Positions 39,487 through 47,724 of a stretch of 64,000 nucleotides of DNA are shown in pieces. A program made the position numbers and the translations under genes. The notes under the pieces were generated by a model that was given only the letters and a program-made list of their open reading frames with translations, did not search any database and was not told where the DNA came from. Source of the DNA: Actinomadura chibensis NBRC 106107 (GTDB taxonomy: Bacteria; Actinomycetota; Actinomycetes; Streptosporangiales; Streptosporangiaceae); the NCBI RefSeq assembly GCF_001552135.1, contig NZ_BCQP01000049.1:49876-113875 (forward strand), written 5' to 3'. Positions within the stretch are counted from its first letter, which is position 1. Each line of letters starts with the position of its first letter.

Positions 39487-40248
39487 TCAGGCGGTCACGC
39501 CGCCGTCGATGACCAGGTCGTGCCCGACGACGTTGCGGGACGCGTCCGAGGCGAGCCACAGGACCGCCTCGGCGACCTCGGCGGTGTCCGACACCCGGCC
39601 GGACGGGGCGGCCGCCCGCATCCGCTCCGCCCGCTCCGCCGGGGTCTCGCCGGGCAGCAGCGACATCGGCGTGTCGGTCGGGCCGGGGCTGACCGCGTTG
39701 ATCCGGACGCCGTCGGTGATGTGGTCGAGCGCGGCCGTCCGGGTGAGGACGCTGACCGCCGCCTTGGACGCGGCGTAGGCGGCGAGCCCCGGGCGCCGCC
39801 CGTGCGCGCCGATGTTGGACGAGACGTTCACGATCGTCCCGCCGCCGTGCCCGCGCATGTGGGCGATCTCGTGCTTCATCGACAGGAACACGCCGGTCAG
39901 GTTGACGGCGAGGACGGCGTCCCAGGCCGCCTCGTCGATGTCGGCGACGGGCCCGGCCGCGCCGAGCACGCCTGCGTTGTTGACCGCGATGTGCAGGCCG
40001 CCGTGCCGGGCGGCGACGGCCGCGACCATGCGGGCGGCGGCGGCCGGGTCGGTCACGTCGGCGACGACGTGGTCGGCGCCGCCGGTTCCGGCGGCGCCGA
40101 CCTCCTTGGCCGCTGTGGCGAGCGCGTCCTCGTCGCGTCCGGCGAGGACGACCGTGGCGCCCGCGCGGGCGAGCGCGTGCGCGATGGCGCGGCCGATGCC
40201 GCCCGCGCCGCCGGTGATCAGGGCGACGCGGCCGTCGAAGGTCGTCAT
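39487..40248 (-). CDS. Short-chain dehydrogenase/reductase
   Basis: 253 residues, with GAGGAG upstream of the ATG. TGGAGGIGRAIAHALA is the nucleotide-binding glycine motif, NNAGVLG follows, and the catalytic set is Ser in VSSNIGAHG with YAASK. The C-terminus GHDLVIDGG is standard. It reduces or oxidises an alcohol/carbonyl with NAD(P). An operator-like site 16 nt upstream matches one in front of the neighbouring TetR gene, so it is probably that regulator's target. Confidence 0.92.
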   Translation of the reverse strand: MTTFDGRVALITGGAGGIGRAIAHALARAGATVVLAGRDEDALATAAKEVGAAGTGGADHVVADVTDPAAAARMVAAVAARHGGLHIAVNNAGVLGAAGPVADIDEAAWDAVLAVNLTGVFLSMKHEIAHMRGHGGGTIVNVSSNIGAHGRRPGLAAYAASKAAVSVLTRTAALDHITDGVRINAVSPGPTDTPMSLLPGETPAERAERMRAAAPSGRVSDTAEVAEAVLWLASDASRNVVGHDLVIDGGVTA

Positions 40249-40264
40249 GGTGGCTCCTCAACTA

Positions 40265-40280
40265 GATCGATCGTTCTTGA
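40265..40280 (-). promoter_or_regulatory. Probable TetR operator in front of the SDR gene
   Basis: GATCGATCGTTCTTGA on the plus strand; the same 16-mer with one mismatch occurs in opposite orientation before the tetR gene at 40922-40937. The core CGATCG is palindromic. Confidence 0.8.
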
Positions 40281-40291
40281 ATAAGGGCAGG

Positions 40292-40320
40292 AAAAGGCCC
40301 TCGCCCCGGACGGGGGAGGG
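40292..40320 (-). terminator. Terminator downstream of tetR
   Basis: Read on the minus strand, CCCTCCCCCGTCC and GGGGCGAGGG form a hairpin followed by CCTTTTCC, just after the tetR stop. It separates the tetR and SDR transcripts. Confidence 0.75.
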
Positions 40321-40321
40321 G

Positions 40322-40903
40322 TCAGTCGAAGAGGGCGGCCGCCTGGCGCGTCGCGTCTCGGAGGCGGCCGTCGTCGGCGGGGACGCGCCCCAGCACGCGG
40401 ACGCCCTGGAAGAAGACGACCAGGAACCGGGCCAGCGCGCGCGGGTCGCGGTCCGGCGGCAGCTCGCCCTGGGCCCGGGCGCGCGTCAGCGCCGAGGTGA
40501 GGGACGCCTCAAGGAAGTTCCAGCTCGCCTCGACGAGGCGCGCGGCCTCCGGGTCGCGGGCGGCGAGCTCCACCGCCGAGTTGACCACGAAGCAGCCGTA
40601 CCGCGGCCGGTCGCGGGCCGACTCCTCGCCGTACCGCTCGATCAGCCGCCTGATCGCGGGCAGGACGGGCCCCGGCCGCGCCAGCGCCTCCGCGATCGCC
40701 GGGTCGGTCGTCTCCAGGTAGCGCTCCAGCGCCTTCAGATACAGCTCGTGCTTGCCGCCGAACGTCGCGTAGATGCTGGCGCGGGCGACCCCGAGGCGCT
40801 CGACGAGGTCGGCCATGGACGTCGCCTCGTACCCGCGTTCCCAGAACAGCTCCAGGGCGCGGTGGAGCGCCGCGTCCGGGTCGAACTCCTTCGTCCGTGC
40901 CAT
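40322..40903 (-). CDS. TetR/AcrR-family transcriptional regulator
   Basis: 193 residues. ALELFWERGYEATSMADLVE and GVARASIYATFGGKHELYLK form the DNA-binding helix-turn-helix; the remainder is the helical ligand domain of the common NemR/AcrR-like type (FLVVFFQGVRVLGR). No clear ribosome site, so the mRNA may start close to the ATG. Matching sites before this gene and before the SDR gene indicate self-control plus control of the reductase, a common arrangement for sensing electrophiles or small organic substrates. Confidence 0.92.
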   Translation of the reverse strand: MARTKEFDPDAALHRALELFWERGYEATSMADLVERLGVARASIYATFGGKHELYLKALERYLETTDPAIAEALARPGPVLPAIRRLIERYGEESARDRPRYGCFVVNSAVELAARDPEAARLVEASWNFLEASLTSALTRARAQGELPPDRDPRALARFLVVFFQGVRVLGRVPADDGRLRDATRQAAALFD

Positions 40904-40921
40904 GGGCAGGACGATCGCATA

Positions 40922-40937
40922 TCAAGAACGATCGGTC
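40922..40937 (-). promoter_or_regulatory. Probable autoregulatory operator of tetR
   Basis: TCAAGAACGATCGGTC on the plus strand, 18 nt upstream of the tetR ATG, in an unusually AT-rich patch. It matches the site at 40265-40280 at 15 of 16 positions in reverse orientation. Confidence 0.82.
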
Positions 40938-40942
40938 AAATA

Positions 40943-41521
40943 TCAGCCGGACGAGCGCGCCGGGACGGCCGAGCGTCCGAGGTCCAGCGTGTCCAGCACC
41001 GAGCCGTCGGCGGCGAGCGCCTCGACGAGCGGGCCCTGCCGCGCGCCCCACACGACCGCGACGTGGCCGTGCGCGGGGACGTCCAGCAGCCGCGCGCCGA
41101 CCCGGACCCGGGCGACCTCGGCCGACGCGCGCAGCCGCGCCTCGTTCACCCACTTCGCGCCCCACGGCAGCAGGCGCCCGGCGTTGCGGACCGTCCGGCC
41201 TGACCCGTACTTCAGCAGGTGCCGTCCCATCTCGCCGGACGAGCGGCGCGCGAGCGCGTCGTCCGGGGCCGAGCCGCCCCCGCCGCCGAGCTCCATCCAC
41301 TCGCCGTCGCGGCGGTGGAAGGTGAAGCCCTCGATGAACGCGCCCGGCCCGGACGCGGGGTCGCCCCACTGGTGGAGGATCGTGACGACGGCGACGTCGC
41401 CGTCCTTGTCGAGCCCGAGCGGAAGGAAGTCCCGGCCGTCCTCGAAGGCGGCGGGCGCCGGGTCGGGCAGGCCGTCCCTGAGGAGACGCAGGCACTCCTC
41501 GCGCACCTCGTGGTGGTTCAT
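40943..41521 (-). CDS. Hypothetical soluble protein
   Basis: 192 residues from the ATG at 41521 (MNHHEVREECLRLLRDGLPD), with AGAGG upstream. It contains DGDVAVVTILHQWGD, FIEGFTFHRRDGEWMELGGG and HGHVAVVWGARQGPLVEAL, suggesting a mixed alpha/beta protein. No signal or membrane segment and no motif I recognise. It lies upstream of tetR on the same strand with the operator between them. Confidence 0.6.
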   Translation of the reverse strand: MNHHEVREECLRLLRDGLPDPAPAAFEDGRDFLPLGLDKDGDVAVVTILHQWGDPASGPGAFIEGFTFHRRDGEWMELGGGGGSAPDDALARRSSGEMGRHLLKYGSGRTVRNAGRLLPWGAKWVNEARLRASAEVARVRVGARLLDVPAHGHVAVVWGARQGPLVEALAADGSVLDTLDLGRSAVPARSSG

Positions 41522-41647
41522 GTCGGGGACCTCTGGATCGTGCGGGCGGGGTGGACGCCGTGGACCGACCTGGGGTGGGAAGGCGAAGGGCCCTCCCGCG
41601 GAAGGGCCCGGCGTCGGACACACTCTAGAGGTCCGGCTTGTCTGGTT

Positions 41648-42184
41648 TCACCCGTCGGGTGCTCTTTCGTCGGCGGCTCGCCACCCGTCCTTCACCGGCG
41701 CGCCGTCCGCCGCCCCACCGGGCGTGAACGCCCGCACGGAGAGGGCCGCACACAAGATCGCGATCGGCAGTTCGGCCCCGGCGGCGAGCGCGACCGACAG
41801 CGCGCGGTGGGCGCCGGGCGTGGCGGTCGTCACATCGAACCAGGCGTCGGTGACCAGCAGGGTCGCGGCGACGGCTGCGGCCGTGCGGTACCGGTCGTCG
41901 TGGCGCAGGAGCAGCACGCCCGTGCCGAGCAGCGCCGCCGCCTCCATCAGGTCGAGCCCCACCCACGCCGTCGACCAGTTCTGGACGACGGCCGTCGACG
42001 GCATCGTCCGCGCGAGCCCCCAGATCCAGGGGGCCATGGCCGCCGCGCCCCCGACGAAGGCCCAGCCCAGCCGCCGTCCGCGCGCCCGCCGTCCGCGCGC
42101 CCGCCGCGCTGGGCGCGCCGGACGTGTCGCGCGGACGGGGCGCGGCGGACGGGACGTGAGCGGCGGCGCGGTACCGGCGACCAT
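41648..42184 (-). CDS. Hypothetical membrane protein, four helices
   Basis: 178 residues from the ATG at 42184, which has GGGGG seven nt upstream; a start 26 codons further up lacks this. An Arg/Pro/Ala-rich cytoplasmic leader is followed by four hydrophobic helices (GWAFVGGAAAMAPWIWGLA, LDLMEAAALLGTGVLLL, TAAAVAATLLVTDAWFDV, ALAAGAELPIAILCAALSV). The conserved-looking VQNWSTAWVGLDLMEA and DAWFDV blocks recur in actinobacterial proteins of unknown role. Confidence 0.65.
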   Translation of the reverse strand: MVAGTAPPLTSRPPRPVRATRPARPARRARGRRARGRRLGWAFVGGAAAMAPWIWGLARTMPSTAVVQNWSTAWVGLDLMEAAALLGTGVLLLRHDDRYRTAAAVAATLLVTDAWFDVTTATPGAHRALSVALAAGAELPIAILCAALSVRAFTPGGAADGAPVKDGWRAADERAPDG

Positions 42185-42365
42185 GGCGAGACCCCCTGGG
42201 AACGGTGCTCGATGCGAGACGTCGATCGATGCGAGTCCAAGCCTCGCCTCCCGGCGGGTCACGGTCGGTAGCGCGGCTATCCGACTTGGGGTGGCACTAG
42301 GTTCACCCTCCGCCCTGGTGCCTTCGCCATGGCGGGCTCGCGGGCCGCGCCCCTACCGTTGCGCC

Positions 42366-43631
42366 ATGGCATCCATCACCGCGGCGACGCGGCGTGCGCG
42401 CGCACACGCACCGTGGTCGCCCGCGGCGTGGCGGGACACCGCGTTCGTCGCCTCCGGGGTGCCGCTCCAGTCCGCCGGATGGCTGATCGTCGGGGCCCTC
42501 TGGACGGTCTGGACGCCGGTCAAGGTCCTGCCGATCCTCGTCCTGACCGGGGCGTCGGTGATGCTCCTGCTGCTGGCGCTCCGGCCGCTGACGTCCTGGC
42601 AGCGGGAGCGCTGCTGGGCGCTGCTCGGCCTGCGCGTCCCGCGCATGCCGGGCTTCGAGGACGGCCGCGCGTGGGACGCCCTGCGCGACCTGCGCTCGCC
42701 CGAGCTGTGGCGCGTCCTGCAGTACCACCTGGTCGTCGGGCCGTTCCTCGCGGTCGGCGGACTCGCCGTCATCGCCGCCTGGGCGGGCGGGGCCGCCCTC
42801 GCCGTCTCCGGCGGGTACGCGTGGGCGCTGCCGCCCGGCGGCCCCGACCTGGCCGGGCACCCGCCGCGCGTCGTCCTGCTCACCGCGATCGGCGTGCTTC
42901 TGCTCGGCGCGGCGCCGTGGGCGGCGGCGGCCGTCCGCCGGGTGGACGCCCGCGCCGTCGCGTCCCTGCTCGGCCCGGACCGCGCGAAGGAGCTGCAGCG
43001 GCGCGTCGACGACCTCGCCGAGATGCGCGCCAGCGTCGTCGACGCCGCCGACATCGAGCGCCGCCGCATCGAACGCGACTTGCACGACGGGGCGCAGCAG
43101 CGGCTCGTCGCCCTCGCGCTGAACCTCGGGCTGGCCCGCGAGACACTCACCGGCGTGCCCGACGACGCCATGCGGGTGATCGTCGAGGCGCACGAGGAGG
43201 CGAAGGAGGCGCTCAGCGAGCTGCGGACGCTCATTCGCGGGCTGCACCCGGCCGTCCTTGAGGACCGCGGCCTGGACGCGGCCCTGTCCGGCATCGCCGC
43301 GCGGGTTCCGCTGCCTGTCCGGCTCAGGGTCGAGGCGGAGCCGCGCGCGTCGTCCACGGTGGAGGCGGTCGCGTACTTCGTCGTGTCGGAGGCGCTCACC
43401 AACGTGGTCAAGCACGCGCGGGCGAGCGAGGTGGACGTCGCCGTGCTCCGCCGAGGCGACACGCTGCGGGTGCGGGTCTGCGACGACGGCTTGGGCGGCG
43501 CCGACCCGTCCGCCGGGACGGGCCTCACCGGCCTCGCACGGCGTGTGCGATCCGTGGACGGTACGTTCCGTATCGCCAGCCCCGCCGGGGGCCCGACGAC
43601 CGTGACCGTGGAGTTGCCGTGCGCGTTGTGA
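42366..43631 (+). CDS. Sensor histidine kinase with sensor_domain-type membrane region
   Basis: 421 residues. The N-terminal ~200 residues contain two pairs of membrane helices flanking a cytoplasmic segment (PLTSWQRERCWALLGLRVPR), the arrangement of the widespread actinobacterial sensor_domain kinases. ERRRIERDLHDGAQQRLVAL near 233 carries the phospho-His, and VSEALTNVVKHA, CDDGLGGADPSAGTGLTGL form the ATPase site. It overlaps the response regulator gene by 13 bp. The stimulus may be envelope stress, as suggested by the DUF4097 protein downstream. Confidence 0.9.
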   Translation: MASITAATRRARAHAPWSPAAWRDTAFVASGVPLQSAGWLIVGALWTVWTPVKVLPILVLTGASVMLLLLALRPLTSWQRERCWALLGLRVPRMPGFEDGRAWDALRDLRSPELWRVLQYHLVVGPFLAVGGLAVIAAWAGGAALAVSGGYAWALPPGGPDLAGHPPRVVLLTAIGVLLLGAAPWAAAAVRRVDARAVASLLGPDRAKELQRRVDDLAEMRASVVDAADIERRRIERDLHDGAQQRLVALALNLGLARETLTGVPDDAMRVIVEAHEEAKEALSELRTLIRGLHPAVLEDRGLDAALSGIAARVPLPVRLRVEAEPRASSTVEAVAYFVVSEALTNVVKHARASEVDVAVLRRGDTLRVRVCDDGLGGADPSAGTGLTGLARRVRSVDGTFRIASPAGGPTTVTVELPCAL

Positions 43632-44266
43632 TCGCCGAGGACTCGGTGCTGCTCCGGGCCGGGCTGATCAAACTGCTGGAGACCTCGGGGTTCGAGGTCG
43701 CGGCGGCGGTCGGGGAGGCCGAGGGGCTGCTCGCGGCCGTGCGCGAGCACCGTCCGGACGCGGCGATCGTGGACGTCCGGATGCCGCCCGGCTTCACCGA
43801 CGAGGGCGTCCGCGCGGCGCTCGTCATGCGGCGCGAGTCGCCCGAGGTGGCGGTGCTGCTGCTGTCCCAGTACGTCGAGGAGCGGTACGCGGCGGACCTG
43901 CTCTCCACCAGCACCAGCGGCATCGGCTACCTGCTCAAGGACCGGGTCGCCGACGTCTCGGTCTTCCTGGACGCGCTGCGCCGCGTCGCCTCCGGCGGCA
44001 CCGCGCTGGACCCGGAGGTCGTCGCGCAACTCCTGCTCCGCCGCCACCGCGACCCGCTCGACCGGCTCACCCCGCGCGAGCGGGAGGTCCTCGCGCTGAT
44101 GGCGGAGGGACGCTCCAACGCCGGGATCGCCGCCGCGCTGGTCGTCAGCGAGAGCGCGGTCGCGAAGCACATCAACGGCATCTTCGCCAAGCTCGACCTG
44201 CCGCATGCCGAGGGGGACCATCGGCGGGTCCTCGCCGTGCTTCGCTTCCTGGACGGCGAAGCATGA
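43619..44266 (+). CDS. NarL/LuxR-family response regulator
   Basis: 215 residues from a GTG inside the end of the kinase gene. The receiver starts RVVIAEDSVLLRAGL, with the acceptor Asp near 51 in AAIVDVRMPPGF, and VLLLSQYVEERYA. The DNA-binding part is LTPREREVLALMAEGRSNAG and SESAVAKHINGIFAKLDL. Its stop overlaps the start of the DUF4097 gene (ATGA), making a three-gene coupled operon. Confidence 0.92.
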   Translation: MRVVIAEDSVLLRAGLIKLLETSGFEVAAAVGEAEGLLAAVREHRPDAAIVDVRMPPGFTDEGVRAALVMRRESPEVAVLLLSQYVEERYAADLLSTSTSGIGYLLKDRVADVSVFLDALRRVASGGTALDPEVVAQLLLRRHRDPLDRLTPREREVLALMAEGRSNAGIAAALVVSESAVAKHINGIFAKLDLPHAEGDHRRVLAVLRFLDGEA

Positions 44267-45099
44267 CCGACGGCACGAAGCCCCCTCCGCCCCCGCCGCC
44301 TGGGCCGGAGCCGGAGGCGGCGGCGCGGCGGCGCGGCGTGTGGATCGTCCTCGCCGTCGTGACCGCGCTGGCCGTGGTCGTCCCGGCGGGCCTGTACGCG
44401 TTCGGACGGCTCGTCCGGCGGACGTCGGAGTCGGTCACGCCCTACCACGTCGCGATCAAGGAGCTGCGGCTCGACATGGACGACGCCGAGGTCTCCGTCG
44501 GGCCGGGACCCGAGGGCGAGGCCCGCGTCTACAAGCGGCTGACCTGGGGCCTCCACAAGCCGGACGTCACCGAGTCGCTGGTGGAGGACGTGCTGTTCGT
44601 CACCTTCCGCTGCGACCGTCCCGGCCCGGTCATCGGCCGCGAGTGCGGGGCGGACGTCGATGTCCGGGTCCCGCCGGGGGTGCGGGTGTCGGCCGTGACG
44701 GGCTCCGGCCGCGTCGTGGTGCGCGGGCTGGCCGGGGACCTCGACCTGCGCACCGGCTCGGGGGAGGTCGAGGTCGCGGACGTGCGCGGACGGCTCCGCC
44801 TCCAGGCCCGGTCCGGTGAGGTCAGGGCGACCGGGCTCGCGTCCCGCAAGGTGGTGGCGGAGGCGTCGTCCGGGGCGCTCGACCTGCGCTTCGCCGAGCC
44901 GCCCGACCTGGTGACGGCCACCGTCCGCTCGGGGGCGGTGAAGGTCATCGTCCCGCCCGGGTCGCAGTACCAGGTCCTCGGGTGGACGGGCTCCGGCTCC
45001 GCCCACCTCAACCCGGCGGTGGTGGACGACGCCTCGCCGCGGCGGATCTCCGTCTACAGCAATTCGGGTTCGAGTTACGTCGACTACCGCGACGACTAG
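44263..45099 (+). CDS. DUF4097-type beta-helix membrane protein
   Basis: 278 residues. A proline-rich cytoplasmic tip and one membrane helix (WIVLAVVTALAVVVPAGLYA, residues about 27-46) precede an extracytoplasmic domain of short repeating strands (SGRVVVRGLAGDLDLRTGSG, EVEVADVRG, GEVRATGLASRKVVAEASSG), the adhesin-like DUF4097/DUF4098 fold. The ATGA overlap with the response regulator ties it to the two-component system, where it may modulate the kinase or be its output; that is inference. Confidence 0.82.
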   Translation: MTDGTKPPPPPPPGPEPEAAARRRGVWIVLAVVTALAVVVPAGLYAFGRLVRRTSESVTPYHVAIKELRLDMDDAEVSVGPGPEGEARVYKRLTWGLHKPDVTESLVEDVLFVTFRCDRPGPVIGRECGADVDVRVPPGVRVSAVTGSGRVVVRGLAGDLDLRTGSGEVEVADVRGRLRLQARSGEVRATGLASRKVVAEASSGALDLRFAEPPDLVTATVRSGAVKVIVPPGSQYQVLGWTGSGSAHLNPAVVDDASPRRISVYSNSGSSYVDYRDD

Positions 45100-45962
45100 T
45101 GGCGCCTTCTCCCGGTCGTGTCTGTGGCGGAGGCAACACCGCCGAGGTTTGCGTCATTTGTGTCGAGAGGGTTTACTGCTGACGTGACTTTCGTGCGCCC
45201 GTTCTCCGAGCACCGCCCGCCGGCCATGTCGGCCGCGCGGTCCGCTCGACGTGCGCGCTGTCGTCGAATGTGTGACCGCTGAGGGCCCCTGCCTGCCGCC
45301 TGAGCCTCGCGCCCCGAAGCGAGCGAGTCCCCGACACACGAGCCGTCATGAACTTCGAACGTCACCTCCTGGCCCACGCCCCCTACCCGCCCGGCCTCTC
45401 CTGACCAGGCCCAAACCCGGCTGAGCCAACCGCCTTCGCACTCCGCGTCACACCGCGATCCGAATTGCATTCGCAATTCACGTTCGTTGCGCGAATCGCG
45501 TCGCGTTGCGCGCTCCGAAATGCGTTCCGGCTAGCACTGATCGCGGCCCGGGTCGGATTCGCGGCCTACATCGCGGCGTTCACGGTTCGCACCACGTTCA
45601 CAGTGCGCATCCCGGCGCCGCGGTCCGCGTCGCGTTCGCGGTTCGCGTCGCGTTCGCGGTGCGCGTCGCGGTGTCGCGGTCCGGCGTCGCGTTCGCGGTT
45701 CGCCTCGGGGCGCGGCCCGGCGTAGCGCTCGCGGTTCGCGGCCATCACGGTCGCGCTCCCGGTCGCGTCGCCGGTGCGTCCGCGGCACGCCGCGAGATCA
45801 CGTCGCGAATCGCGGAGCCGGAGCGTCGCGGTTCGCGGTCGCGGCCGTCGCCTTCCGGTGGCGCGTCGCGGGTCGTGAGGTGGCCGGTGTTCGTGGTCGT
45901 TCGCGTCCGGCGTGTGTTCCGTCCGCTCTTGCCCGCCGTCGCCGCTCGTCCGGCGACTCCCC
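45100..45962. other. Long intergenic region with a GCGTTCGCGG-rich repeat zone
   Basis: 863 bp between the DUF4097 gene and metN. 45100-45470 shows no gene. 45480-45890 is built of short degenerate units of the type GCGTTCGCGGTTCGCGTC, which leave all frames open and give artificial Arg-rich chains such as NRERDANRERDA on the minus strand. No SAM-riboswitch consensus could be found before metN. Confidence 0.75.
45480..45890. repeat. Degenerate TTCGCG-based short tandem repeats
   Basis: Repeated GCGTTCGCGGTTCGC/GCGTTCGCGGTGCGC blocks, clearest at 45632-45720. The unit shares the TTCGCG core with the minisatellite at 60689-61050. Confidence 0.7.
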
Positions 45963-47051
45963 ATGGACTGGTTTCCTGTGATTCAGATCGAAAAACTCAG
46001 AAAGGTCCATCGCGGCCGTGGCCGCGAGGTGACCGCCGTCGACGGCGTCGACCTGACCGTCGCCGAGGGTGAGGTCTTCGGTGTGCTCGGTCGCAGCGGC
46101 GCCGGGAAGAGCACCCTGCTGCGCTGCGTCAACCTGCTGGAGCGTCCGGACTCCGGGCGCGTCGTCGTGGACGGCCGGGACCTGCTCGCCCTGCGCGGCG
46201 GGCGGCTGCGCCGGGCCCGCCAGGGCATCGGCATGATCCACCAGCACTTCGGCCTGCTCGGCAGCCGGACGGTCGCCGGGAACGTCGCGTTCCCGCTGGA
46301 GGTCATGGGCGTGCCGCGCGCCGAGCGCGCCCGCCGGGTCGCCGAACTGCTGGACCTGGTCGGGCTCACCGAGCACGCGAAGGCGTACCCGGCGCGGATC
46401 TCCGGCGGGCAGAAGCAGCGCGTCGGCATCGCCCGCGCGCTAGCCGGACGTCCGAAGGTGCTCCTGTCGGACGAGGCGACGTCCGCGCTCGACCCGGAGA
46501 CGACCGCGTCCATCCTCGCGCTGCTCCGCGACCTCAACCGGCGGCTCGGCCTCACGATCCTGCTGATCACGCACGAGATGGGCGTGGTCAAGAGCATCTG
46601 CGACTCGGCCGCCGTCATGCGCGACGGCCGGATCACCGAGTCGGGACGGGTGACCGACCTGCTCGCCCGTCCGGGATCGGAGCTCGCGCGCGGCCTGTTC
46701 CCGCTGCCGCCCGCCGAGCCGCGTCCCGGCACGACCCTGGTCGAGGTCACCTTCACCGGCGGCGCCACCGACGAGCCGTTCGTGTCGGCGCTCGCCCGTA
46801 AGTACTCGGTGGACGTCAACATCCTCGGCGGCGCCGTCGAGACGGTCGGCGGCGAGCGCGTCGGACGGCTCCGGCTCGAACTGCCCGGCGACCCGTCCCT
46901 GAACGCCGCCCAGCTCGCCTTCCTCCGCGAGGCCGGGCTCTCCGTGGAACTCCGCACCCCCGACGAACTCCGCAGCCCCCTGGAACCCCACACCCCTGAG
47001 GAACTCCGCGCCCCCGTGGAACTCCGCGCCCCCGAGGAGGACGTCCGATGA
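45963..47051 (+). CDS. metN: Methionine ABC transporter ATP-binding protein
   Basis: 362 residues from the ATG at 45963; a GTG at 45978 (VIQIEKLRKVHRG) fits the usual MetN start equally well. Walker A is GRSGAGKST near 45, QxxQ-loop IHQHFGLL, signature ISGGQKQRV, Walker B VLLSDEATSALD. Residues about 255-328 form the NIL regulatory domain that binds methionine (VEVTFTGGATDEPFVSALAR). The tail after 328 is a five-fold 18-bp repeat not found in typical MetN. It energises import of methionine with MetI and MetQ. Confidence 0.93.
   Translation: MDWFPVIQIEKLRKVHRGRGREVTAVDGVDLTVAEGEVFGVLGRSGAGKSTLLRCVNLLERPDSGRVVVDGRDLLALRGGRLRRARQGIGMIHQHFGLLGSRTVAGNVAFPLEVMGVPRAERARRVAELLDLVGLTEHAKAYPARISGGQKQRVGIARALAGRPKVLLSDEATSALDPETTASILALLRDLNRRLGLTILLITHEMGVVKSICDSAAVMRDGRITESGRVTDLLARPGSELARGLFPLPPAEPRPGTTLVEVTFTGGATDEPFVSALARKYSVDVNILGGAVETVGGERVGRLRLELPGDPSLNAAQLAFLREAGLSVELRTPDELRSPLEPHTPEELRAPVELRAPEEDVR
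46947..47036 (+). repeat. Five 18-bp units encoding the ELRxPx tail of MetN
   Basis: GAACTCCGCRCCCCCGNG-like units start at 46947, 46965, 46983, 47001 and 47019 and encode ELRTPD, ELRSPL, EPHTPE, ELRAPV and ELRAPE, all in frame. The last two units are nearly identical, a sign of recent duplication. Confidence 0.92.
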
Positions 47052-47704
47052 GCTGGGACGAGGTCATGCCGCTGCTGTGGCCCGCCACGGTCGACACCCT
47101 CTCCATGACGGGCGTCGCGACGCTGTTCACCGCCGTCCTCGGGCTGCTGCTCGGCGTGCTGCTCGTGATCACCGAGCGCGGCGGGCTGCTGCCCGCGCCC
47201 CCGGTCAACCGGGCGCTCGGCGTGATCGTCAACATCGGGCGGTCGCTGCCGTTCCTGATCCTGATGGTGGCGATCATCCCGTTCACCCGGACGATCGTCG
47301 GCACCAGCATCGGGAACGCGGCCGCGATCGTCCCGCTGACCGTCGGCGCCATCCCGTTCTACGCGCGGCTCGTCGAGATCGCGCTGCGCGAGGTCGACCC
47401 CGGCGTGATCGCCGCCGCGGACGCGATGGGCGCCACCCGCCGCGAGATCGTCGGCAAGGTCATGCTGCGCGAGGCGCGCCCCGGCCTCGTGTCCGGGCTG
47501 ACCGTCACCGTGATCGCGCTGATCGGCTACACCGCCATGGCCGGCACGGTCGGCGGCGGCGGGCTCGGCAACCTCGCCGTCGTCTACGGCTACGAGCGCT
47601 TCGAGACCAAGGTCATGGTCGCCACCGTCGCGCTGCTCATCGTCATCGTCCTGGTCATCCAGGCGGCGGGGGATCTCGTGTCCCGCCGGCTGACCCACCG
47701 CTAA
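47048..47704 (+). CDS. metI: Methionine ABC transporter permease
   Basis: 218 residues; the ATG overlaps the metN stop (ATGA). Five membrane helices, with the MetI-type start WPATVDTLSMTGVATLFTAV, the NIGRSLPFLILMVAIIPFTR block, and the coupling-loop EAA region ADAMGATRREIVGKVMLREA. It forms the channel of the methionine importer with MetN and MetQ. Confidence 0.94.
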   Translation: MSWDEVMPLLWPATVDTLSMTGVATLFTAVLGLLLGVLLVITERGGLLPAPPVNRALGVIVNIGRSLPFLILMVAIIPFTRTIVGTSIGNAAAIVPLTVGAIPFYARLVEIALREVDPGVIAAADAMGATRREIVGKVMLREARPGLVSGLTVTVIALIGYTAMAGTVGGGGLGNLAVVYGYERFETKVMVATVALLIVIVLVIQAAGDLVSRRLTHR

Positions 47705-47724
47705 CCAAGAGAAGGGCACCTGTC

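Noticed and set aside
40773..42365. Very long upstream extension of the second sensor kinase
   Set aside because: It runs through the antisense of three minus-strand genes; the kinase starts at MASITAATRR at 42366.
45700..45962. SAM riboswitch before metN
   Set aside because: The gene order made one likely, but no SAM-I or SAM-IV core could be recognised and the region is short-repeat DNA.
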